This document shows, in pieces, positions 57,655 through 64,000 of a DNA stretch of 64,000 nt. Origin of the DNA: Rhizobiaceae bacterium (GTDB lineage: Bacteria > Pseudomonadota > Alphaproteobacteria > Rhizobiales > Rhizobiaceae). The translations under genes and the position numbers were made by a program. Positions within the stretch are counted from its first letter, which is position 1; each line of letters starts with the position of its first letter. The stretch lies in contig JARGOF010000010.1 in assembly GCA_029212415.1 (NCBI GenBank), positions 45,001 through 109,000 on the forward strand. Reading direction: 5' to 3'. The notes beneath the pieces were generated by a model. That model was not told the DNA's origin. It ran no database searches and saw only the letters and a program-made list of their open reading frames with translations.

Positions 57655-57933
57655 AGGTAAAAATTCCAATATCTGTCTGAATTCAGGGTTTGCATAGTCG
57701 GCTGAGCCGCATGATCAGCCGGTCATCTGCCCCATTGACTAACATATAGGTTGCTTTTGGGCCATTTGACGGGTCTGGAGTGGAAATATGTCGAAACGGA
57801 GCAAATTTCCCTTAAAAGGACAAGTCGAAACTAGCTGCAATCAGGATTTGAATGATTGGCAGCAACAGACTATATGGTGTGTGTGGGGGTGCATGCCCTG
57901 AACTCAGTTTTTTGGTACTGGTAACAGGTAAAA

Positions 57934-58641
57934 ATGGGCTCTTTTGATTTTGTAACGGTTTTCTTCTTTGTTGCTGCAGTGATTATTTTCCTGCAGTTGC
58001 GTAATGTGCTTGGCCGACGGACCGGTAACGAACGGCCGCCCATGGATCCCTATAGTGCCAGGGAAGGCGACCTTGAGGCGCCTGACAGCGACGACGACAG
58101 CAAAATCATCACTTTGCCCCGCAGAGATGGTGACAAGGCAGTCAGCGACAAATTTGCGGCGGCTGATGCCTATAGTCCAGTGGGAACGGAACTCAACACC
58201 TCCCTTCGCAATGTCATTTCGGCTGATCCGGATTTTGATCCGAAGAGTTTCGCCAATGGCGCCAGAACAGCCTATGAGATGATTGTCACGGCCTATGCGG
58301 AAGGCGACAAGAAGACCCTCAAGTCACTCCTGTCCCGAGAGGTTTATGAAGGGTTTGTTTCTGCAATCAAGGACCGCGAGTCCCGTTCGGAGACGATCAA
58401 GTCCACCTTCGTCGGCATAGACAAAGCCGATATCGTGCAGGCGGAAATGAAGGGTTCTGACGCGCATATAACGCTGCGTATCGTCAGTGAGCTCATTACA
58501 GCCACCTATGACAAGGATGGCGAAGTCATTGACGGTGATCCCGACAGTGTGGGTGAAGTCAATGATGTTTGGACATTCGCCCGCGATACAGGATCACGAG
58601 ATCCGAACTGGAAGCTGATCGCGACTGAATCCGAAGACTGA
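57934..58641 (+). CDS. TimA/Tim44-like putative adaptor protein
   Basis: The 235-residue protein has one N-terminal membrane helix (FVTVFFFVAAVIIFLQL), a charged linker and a C-terminal Tim44-like domain (FANGARTAYEMIVTAYAEGD, VYEGFVSAIKDRE). The family is related to the mitochondrial import component Tim44; in bacteria its role is not clear. It has no downstream overlap but is followed 12 bases later by mltA. Confidence 0.92.
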   Translation: MGSFDFVTVFFFVAAVIIFLQLRNVLGRRTGNERPPMDPYSAREGDLEAPDSDDDSKIITLPRRDGDKAVSDKFAAADAYSPVGTELNTSLRNVISADPDFDPKSFANGARTAYEMIVTAYAEGDKKTLKSLLSREVYEGFVSAIKDRESRSETIKSTFVGIDKADIVQAEMKGSDAHITLRIVSELITATYDKDGEVIDGDPDSVGEVNDVWTFARDTGSRDPNWKLIATESED

Positions 58642-58653
58642 TCGGATTGTTGC

Positions 58654-59757
58654 ATGGTAGCCGCTCTGAACCCGGTTGTTTTCGATGACCTGCCGGGATG
58701 GTATCTTGATAATCCGGTTGAGATCCTCGCCGGTCTGCAAGACTGCGCCCGGCACGTCAAATCGACCAAACCTTACAGCACAGGCTCTTTTGGACTGCGC
58801 TGGTCGGATTTCAAGCCTGCCCTTGATGACCTTGCGACCGTCCGCCCCAACAATGCGGCTGACGCCCGGGCATTCTTTGAAAGCCATTTTCAGCCCGTTG
58901 TTGTGACGCCGGATGGTGATACCAGCGGTTTTGTGACCGGTTTTTATGAACCGGAGATCGATGTATCACCCGTGCAGACCGGCGCATTCCAATATCCATT
59001 ATATGCAAGGCCGGATGATCTGGTGAAAATCGATCCAGCAGACAGGCCCGCCTTGATGGATCCGGCATTCGCCTTTGGCAGGAGGACGGGAAATGCCATT
59101 GTCGAATATGCTGATCGACGTCTGATTGATCAGGGTGCCCTGTCCGGCAAAGGCCTTGAGATCGCCTGGGCTGCCAGCAAGGTTGATGTCTTTTTTGCGC
59201 ATATTCAAGGCTCGGCGCGGCTCCACTACGCTGATGGAACGGTGCATCGCATCACCTATGCGGCAAAAACGGGCCACCCGTTTACGGCCATTGGCAGGAT
59301 TCTGATCGATCTGGGTGAACAGCAATCCGGCCAGGTCACCATGCAAAGCCTGAGACGCTGGCTTCACGACAACCCGCAGCGTGTCGATGAAATCCTCTGG
59401 CACAACCGATCCTATATTTTTTTTCGTCGTGCCGATGTCGAGGATCTGGACAGAGGACCTGTCGCAGCTGCAAAGGTTCCGCTGATCGCGGGCCGCTCGC
59501 TGGCCGTTGACCGGCTCATCCACACATTCGCAACACCGATTTATGTGCAGGCAGACAGCCTGACACACCTGGGCAACGGACCCTTTCGCAGGCTCATGCT
59601 GGCTCAGGATACCGGGTCAGCAATCGTCGGCCCGGCCCGTGGTGACATTTTTACCGGCTCGGGACAGGAAGCTGGAAATCTGGCTGGCGCGATCAAACAT
59701 CAAGCGCGGTTTTTTCTGCTTGTTCCCAAAGCCGCCGCACAGAGATTGCATTCATGA
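58654..59757 (+). CDS. mltA: Membrane-bound lytic murein transglycosylase A
   Basis: MltA cleaves peptidoglycan to give 1,6-anhydromuropeptides. The 367-residue protein has the MltA domain start DTSGFVTGFYEPEIDVS and 3D-domain end block LMLAQDTGSAIVGPARGDIF, which contains the catalytic aspartate. No lipobox or signal peptide is visible from this ATG; the true start may differ, or it may be a soluble form. It overlaps the Smr gene by 4 bases. Confidence 0.93.
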   Translation: MVAALNPVVFDDLPGWYLDNPVEILAGLQDCARHVKSTKPYSTGSFGLRWSDFKPALDDLATVRPNNAADARAFFESHFQPVVVTPDGDTSGFVTGFYEPEIDVSPVQTGAFQYPLYARPDDLVKIDPADRPALMDPAFAFGRRTGNAIVEYADRRLIDQGALSGKGLEIAWAASKVDVFFAHIQGSARLHYADGTVHRITYAAKTGHPFTAIGRILIDLGEQQSGQVTMQSLRRWLHDNPQRVDEILWHNRSYIFFRRADVEDLDRGPVAAAKVPLIAGRSLAVDRLIHTFATPIYVQADSLTHLGNGPFRRLMLAQDTGSAIVGPARGDIFTGSGQEAGNLAGAIKHQARFFLLVPKAAAQRLHS

Positions 59758-60323
59758 GCAAAGGCAAAAAAAAGCTCAGTGATGAAGACCGGGTTTTGTG
59801 GGGGCAGGTTGCCAAAACCATAGATGCCTTTCCCGGTCGTATGGATGCTCTTTTTTCACTGGATGACGCGCCGGCAAGCAACCCTGAAAACCGCAGAAAG
59901 AAGAGCCTCGAAAATCCGGTTGCCAAAAAGGCTGCGGATCCTCCTGCCCTATCCGTGCCAAAACCGGCTGCGCGCAAGCATGGCCTCAATCCGATTGACA
60001 AACCGGTCCACAAAAAGATTGCTAGGGGTCGCGTGCCGCTGGAGGCCCGCATTGATCTGCATGGGCTCACCCAGGATGCCGCCCATCATCTGTTGCTCAA
60101 TTTCCTGATCAGCGCCCATCAACGGGGGCTACGCCATGTTCTGGTGATTACCGGCAAGGGCGCCTCCTTCGGCAGTGAAGGGGTTTTGCGCCGTGCCGTT
60201 CCACAATGGCTCCATCTGCCTGAATTCCGCGGCTTGGCATCCGGCTGCGAACCGGCCGCGCGCGGGCATGGCGGTGATGGCGCCCTCTATATCCGGATCA
60301 AACGGAAGGCGCAGGATCGGTGA
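59754..60323 (+). CDS. Smr domain protein
   Basis: The 189-residue protein has a long basic, Pro/Lys-rich N-terminus and a C-terminal Smr domain: ARIDLHGLTQDAAHHLLLNF, GLRHVLVITGKG and GEGVL-type SEGVLRRAVP. Smr domains are nucleases of MutS2-like proteins; stand-alone ones are of unclear function. It overlaps mltA by 4 bases and the XRE gene by 4. Confidence 0.92.
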   Translation: MSKGKKKLSDEDRVLWGQVAKTIDAFPGRMDALFSLDDAPASNPENRRKKSLENPVAKKAADPPALSVPKPAARKHGLNPIDKPVHKKIARGRVPLEARIDLHGLTQDAAHHLLLNFLISAHQRGLRHVLVITGKGASFGSEGVLRRAVPQWLHLPEFRGLASGCEPAARGHGGDGALYIRIKRKAQDR

Positions 60324-60679
60324 CACCTTTTGGAGAGGAAATGCGCAGGTTGCGGGCCGAGCGTGGTATCACGCAAAAACATATGGCAAAGGCCATAGGC
60401 ATATCACCGGCCTATCTGTCGGCCCTGGAACACGGGCACCGCGGCCAGCCGAGCTGGGACCTTTTGCAACGTATCATCGGTTTTTTCAATGTCATCTGGG
60501 ATGATGCTGAGGAATTGCAGCGCCTTGCAGCGCTGTCTCATCCGCGCGTCACCATCGACACATCCGGCCTGTCACCGGAGGCAACAGCGCTTGCCAACCG
60601 ACTATCCTCGTCCATCAAACACCTTGGAGCGGACGATATTCGCAAGCTTCAAGCGGTTCTGGATGCTTTTGAATTATGA
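60320..60679 (+). CDS. XRE family helix-turn-helix regulator
   Basis: The 119-residue protein has an XRE HTH (RRLRAERGITQKHMAKAIGI, AYLSALEHGHRG) and a short helical C-terminus. GTG overlaps the Smr stop, so the two are co-translated. It ends by overlapping the convergent S74 gene by 6 bases. Its target genes are not evident. Confidence 0.92.
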   Translation: MTPFGEEMRRLRAERGITQKHMAKAIGISPAYLSALEHGHRGQPSWDLLQRIIGFFNVIWDDAEELQRLAALSHPRVTIDTSGLSPEATALANRLSSSIKHLGADDIRKLQAVLDAFEL

Positions 60680-61102
60680 GATTGCCGCAAGCGGAACCTG
60701 GGCCGGCCCTGCAATGGCAGCCATAGGGGTGGCTTCCCATTCTTCCAGTGTGACCATGCGCAGTCCAAGCGCATCATAATTGACCCGATAAAAATCATTC
60801 TTGCCGACGATTACCGCATGCGCAAATTCAGGCTGATCCAGCAGGTCCTGCGCCATGACGCCCACAAAGGTCTGCTCACTCCAGAAATAGCGGAAAGCGT
60901 ATAGCTGTATTCCGTTTGCCGTTTTCTCCAGTGCACGGACATGGGTCTTCAGCCGTCGATCAGACGCATTACCGCCACCGGATGACGAGCCGCTAATGGC
61001 CAAAGGTTCCGCTGTAACGGCGAGCAGGTTGGAACGCTGAACCACGGTCGGTTTTTCATAGGTTCGCTTCGAATTAGAACAATTGATTGTTGCATCTTGC
61101 AT
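60674..61102 (-). CDS. Small tail-fiber S74-type domain protein
   Basis: The 142-residue protein has a C-terminal domain like the S74 intramolecular chaperone of phage tail fibres: SDRRLKTHVRALEK, LYAFRYFWSEQTFVGVMAQD and FYRVNYDALGLRMVTLEEW. The SDRRLK at residues 47-52 matches the self-cleavage motif, with Ser47 as nucleophile and Lys52. The N-terminus YEKPTVVQRSNLLAVTA before a Gly/Ser linker has a Y-x-x-P-x-V motif similar to lasso-peptide leaders. No phage genes are nearby. It may be a released or self-cleaving small protein, but this is not established. Confidence 0.75.
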   Translation of the reverse strand: MQDATINCSNSKRTYEKPTVVQRSNLLAVTAEPLAISGSSSGGGNASDRRLKTHVRALEKTANGIQLYAFRYFWSEQTFVGVMAQDLLDQPEFAHAVIVGKNDFYRVNYDALGLRMVTLEEWEATPMAAIAGPAQVPLAAIS

Positions 61103-61218
61103 TGAGGTGGCTCTCCGCTTTTGGGAATAGACGAATCATCTATACGATATTCGCCTGATATCGGCAATTCAAACAGGTTGAATGCAGCTCTGCCAAGACC
61201 GTGCGCGTCTGATGGAGC

Positions 61219-62193
61219 TCAGAACAATCGTTTCAAATCGTCCAGCTTGTCATTGACCAGCCAGCCGTAATAATTTTCTTCGGGATATTGTGGGGCCAGC
61301 CCCTTGGCTCTGCGTTGCTGGTTTTTTCTGGCAAGCGCCTGGGCGCGCTGTTGTGGGTTGCCGACATTGTAAAGCGTTGCCGTAACGCCTGGATTGGTGG
61401 AAATATCAAATCCGGCAATGTCCTGATAGGCCTCGATGGAATTGCGAAGGGCAGCAGCAACATAGGCCAATGTCATATCGGGGTTCATGATGGCCTTGTA
61501 GACATCGTCACCTTTTTGATGCGACAATTTTCGATAACCCGAAACGCGACTGACCATGTCGCTCAATTTGAGTGCTGTGAGCGGATTGAGCTGGCCCAGC
61601 CCAAATGTCTGACCGGCATAAAAGGGCTGAAAAAAAACAGCACTGAAGCGGTCATTGGGAAACCGCTTTCCCCCTACATTCCGGTTCCGGAACTTCGCTT
61701 CCCATACACTTTCCCGGCAGGACCACAATTCAAACGAATCCGACAGCCCGTTACATTGCGCAAATTGACTGCGCTGTATGAAGTCATTGATGTCTTCACC
61801 GTCATAGTCGAAGCTGATGCCACCGGTGGCATAGGACAGGGCCTTGACGTAATAGGACTGAAGACGGTCATAGGCATCCACATTGTAGGTGTGCTCACCC
61901 ACCAGAGCGCCCACAATATGAAGTGGACTGATACCATAGGCCTGCGCTGCGCGGGCAATCTTGCCCCGCAGCTTGGCATCTTTTTGCAGCAGGGCCAGGA
62001 TTTTCTGGTATTTGCGCTCGAAGGTGGATTTCGTCTGTTTGGTGCGTTTGACCGAAGATCCTGGAACACGCGGTTGTTCAGCGTTGCGATTGCCTTCCGG
62101 CACAACGAGCACGCGACTGGCGGCCATCGGCACGGCAAGCAGCGTCAGGCAAATCCATAGACTGAATAGATGTATCAGGTGGCGGCGTACCAT
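61219..62193 (-). CDS. DUF1402 family protein
   Basis: The 324-residue protein matches the DUF1402 family common in Hyphomicrobiales. A signal peptide (VRRHLIHLFSLWICLTLLAV, ending AAS) precedes it, so it is likely exported. SPLHIVGALVGEHTYNVDAYDR, GQTFGLGQLNPLTALKLSDM, and YPEENYYGWLVN are family blocks; the E-H and FGLGQLNP pattern recalls lysozyme-like transglycosylase folds. The ATG follows aaaggggg at 8 bases. It is downstream of hslU on the same strand. Confidence 0.88.
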   Translation of the reverse strand: MVRRHLIHLFSLWICLTLLAVPMAASRVLVVPEGNRNAEQPRVPGSSVKRTKQTKSTFERKYQKILALLQKDAKLRGKIARAAQAYGISPLHIVGALVGEHTYNVDAYDRLQSYYVKALSYATGGISFDYDGEDINDFIQRSQFAQCNGLSDSFELWSCRESVWEAKFRNRNVGGKRFPNDRFSAVFFQPFYAGQTFGLGQLNPLTALKLSDMVSRVSGYRKLSHQKGDDVYKAIMNPDMTLAYVAAALRNSIEAYQDIAGFDISTNPGVTATLYNVGNPQQRAQALARKNQQRRAKGLAPQYPEENYYGWLVNDKLDDLKRLF

Positions 62194-62324
62194 GAACTGG
62201 CCCCCTTTACGCACAAAACTGCCCCGACTCTATGAAAAATGCCCGCAATGTCGAGCATCTTCTCAAAGGACGGGCGGTTTTAAGCCTTCAGGAGCCAGTT
62301 CGGTCGGTCAGCGGTGCGTAAAAG

Positions 62325-63632
62325 TCACAGAATGTAACGCGACAGGTCCGCATCCTTGGCAATGTCTCCCACGTGTTCACGCACATATTCCGCGTCAATC
62401 ACGAATTCGCTGCCGGATTTGTCCGGCGCTTCATAGGAAATATCATCAAGAACCCGTTCCATCACGGTCTGCAGCCGCCGTGCGCCGATATTTTCGATAC
62501 TGTTGTTGAGATCAACGGCAATCGTGGCAATGGCGTCGATGGCATCTTCCGTATAGGAAAGCGTCACCTTTTCTGTTGCCATGAGCGCGATATATTGTCT
62601 GATCAGGCTGGCCTCGGTTTCGGTCAATATGCGCCTGAAATCTTCCTTGGTCAGCGCCCTGAGTTCCACACGGATCGGCAGCCGGCCCTGCAGTTCCGGC
62701 AGCAGATCGGAGGGTTTTGAAACGTGGAAGGCGCCGGAGGCAATAAACAGGATATGGTCGGTTTTCACCGGGCCATATTTGGTTGCCACAGTGGTGCCTT
62801 CGACCAATGGCAGAAGGTCGCGCTGAACCCCCTCGCGTGAGACGCCGGCGCCCATTCCGCCATCGCGGGCAGCAATCTTGTCGATCTCATCGAGAAAAAC
62901 GATGCCGTCATTTTGTGCGATGCGCATGGCTTCCTGGTTGATCTGATCCTGATCGAGCAGTTTTTCCGATTCGTCATTGATCAGCTGTGCATAGGATTCC
63001 TTGACCGTCGTCTTGATCTTTTTCGAGGTCTGGCCCATGGCCTTGCCCAGCATGTCTGACAGGTTCAGCACACCGATATTGGCGCCGGGCATGCCCGGAA
63101 TTTCGAAATTCGGCGCACCCGATCCGGTATCGGCAATCTCGACTTCGATTTCCTTCTCATCAAGCAGCCCATCGCGCAGCTTGGCGCGGAAGGATTCCCG
63201 TGTGGCCGGCGAGGCCGTAGAGCCGACCAGCGCATCAAGCACGCGTTCCTCGGCGTTCACATGGGCCTTGGCCTTGACTTCCTCGCGCTTTTTCTCCTTG
63301 ACCAGAGAAATGCCGTTTTCAACCAGATCACGGATAATCTGTTCGACATCCCGGCCGACATAGCCGACCTCGGTGAATTTTGTGGCTTCGACCTTGATGA
63401 ATGGCGCACCGGCCAATTTGGCCAGACGGCGGGAAATTTCAGTCTTGCCAACGCCTGTCGGCCCGATCATCAGAATATTCTTCGGCATGACTTCATCACG
63501 CAGGTCATCAGACAATTGCTGACGGCGCCAGCGGTTGCGCAGAGCGATGGAAACGGCGCGCTTGGCATCTTTTTGACCGATGATATAGCGGTCAAGTTCA
63601 GAAACGATCTCCCGGGGCGAAAAGTTTGTCAT
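62325..63632 (-). CDS. hslU: ATP-dependent protease ATPase subunit HslU
   Basis: HslU unfolds substrates for the HslV peptidase. The 435-residue AAA+ protein has [20 protein letters not shown], Walker [11 protein letters not shown], Walker [13 protein letters not shown] and the sensor block [17 protein letters not shown]. The start is ATG; a TTG three codons upstream is less likely. The hslV gene is not in the window, and the upstream gene is an unrelated membrane protein. Confidence 0.97.
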   Translation of the reverse strand: MTNFSPREIVSELDRYIIGQKDAKRAVSIALRNRWRRQQLSDDLRDEVMPKNILMIGPTGVGKTEISRRLAKLAGAPFIKVEATKFTEVGYVGRDVEQIIRDLVENGISLVKEKKREEVKAKAHVNAEERVLDALVGSTASPATRESFRAKLRDGLLDEKEIEVEIADTGSGAPNFEIPGMPGANIGVLNLSDMLGKAMGQTSKKIKTTVKESYAQLINDESEKLLDQDQINQEAMRIAQNDGIVFLDEIDKIAARDGGMGAGVSREGVQRDLLPLVEGTTVATKYGPVKTDHILFIASGAFHVSKPSDLLPELQGRLPIRVELRALTKEDFRRILTETEASLIRQYIALMATEKVTLSYTEDAIDAIATIAVDLNNSIENIGARRLQTVMERVLDDISYEAPDKSGSEFVIDAEYVREHVGDIAKDADLSRYIL

Positions 63633-63637
63633 GGAAT

Positions 63638-64000
63638 TCAAGCCTGTTTTGAAAGGAGGTTTTGGTCAATGCTGGCGAGCAGCGGAATTTGAAGCAGCAG
63701 GCGCCGGATCGGATGCCAGCCAACACCAAGTCCGATGACGAAGAGTGAAATCAGCAGCATGGTCAGCAATTCGGCGTTGCCTGCAATACCGTCATTTTGA
63801 GACATCAGGTACCACAATGCGCCGCCCAGATAGGTCAGGGCGGCCACCAGAATGGCGCGCCGGTTGATGATCAGGGCGACAATCGACAGCACGGCAAAGA
63901 TTGCCAGAACCATGAGAGCGGTCGCGACGGTGCCAACGCTGGAAAATCCGCCAATGTTCAAACCGGCGACCAGATACATCAGGGCGTGGACAATCAGCGG
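63638..64000 (-). CDS. Small membrane protein, possibly cut by the window edge
   Basis: The 113-residue frame from its first internal ATG ([16 protein letters not shown]) has four hydrophobic segments and a basic end. The frame stays open to the window end (PLIVHAL precedes the Met), so the start may lie outside. I do not recognise the family. It ends 5 bases before hslU on the same strand, so it is likely in the same transcript. Confidence 0.7.
   Translation of the reverse strand, partial: PLIVHALMYLVAGLNIGGFSSVGTVATALMVLAIFAVLSIVALIINRRAILVAALTYLGGALWYLMSQNDGIAGNAELLTMLLISLFVIGLGVGWHPIRRLLLQIPLLASIDQNLLSKQA

Noticed and set aside
60674..61102. Prophage remnant suggested by the S74 tail-fibre domain
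   Set aside because: No other phage gene, integrase or att-like repeat is near, and flanks are conserved housekeeping genes.
61288..62160. A 290-codon plus-strand frame opposite DUF1402
   Set aside because: It is antisense to a recognised family protein with a signal peptide.

Overview
The window is a compact, almost fully coding stretch of a chromosome from an alphaproteobacterium, most probably of the order Hyphomicrobiales (Rhizobiales). This rests on gene content and order: an NAD-glutamate dehydrogenase of about 1600 residues, DUF1402, DUF1737, TimA/Tim44, and the block leuS-lptE-holA / parB-parA-rsmG-mnmG-mnmE / rho-hemJ-hemE / PPDK regulator-maf-aroE-coaE-dnaQ / secB. I see no insertion sequence, integrase, prophage, CRISPR array, rRNA or tRNA.

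Layout. Bases 1-4600 hold the 3' part of rsmB, a heparinase II/III-like gene and purH. Bases 4640-10200 form an accessory metabolic module: a LysR regulator divergent from a lactonase-like amidohydrolase, a fused TRAP permease and its TAXI binding protein, followed by a dienelactone-hydrolase-like gene. Bases 10258-19278 hold a UMF1-type transporter, the giant glutamate dehydrogenase, an AhpD-like protein and a LemA-TPM-TPM envelope operon. Bases 19726-29000 hold pdxY, carbonic anhydrase, a lytic transglycosylase, asd, a PAP2 phosphatase, leuB-ridA-leuD and a CitE-like lyase. Bases 29015-36742 hold soxR divergent from a VOC gene and DUF1737, then a run of minus-strand genes (DadA-like oxidase, YafY-type regulator, VOC, SDR, prpE, YggS).

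Bases 36977-56858 are the origin-proximal core. Sixteen-base parS sites lie in rsmG and between mnmG and mnmE, next to parAB. The non-coding gap between hemE and the PPDK regulator has the position and sequence features of the chromosomal replication origin: DnaA-box matches, clustered GANTC sites and an AT-rich block. Genes next to this gap point away from it on both sides (hemE, hemJ, rho leftward; PPDK regulator, maf, aroE, coaE, dnaQ rightward), as expected for leading-strand coding. The right end holds secB, fxsA, timA, mltA, an Smr protein, an XRE regulator, a small S74-domain protein, DUF1402 and hslU.

The most notable signals are the predicted oriC, the parS cluster, a SoxR operator in a promoter with a 19-bp spacer, the small S74 protein with a short Y-x-x-P leader-like segment, a four-copy 17-bp tandem repeat upstream of secB, a 25-bp-arm inverted repeat before the heparinase-like gene, and a pentapeptide-repeat tail on FxsA.
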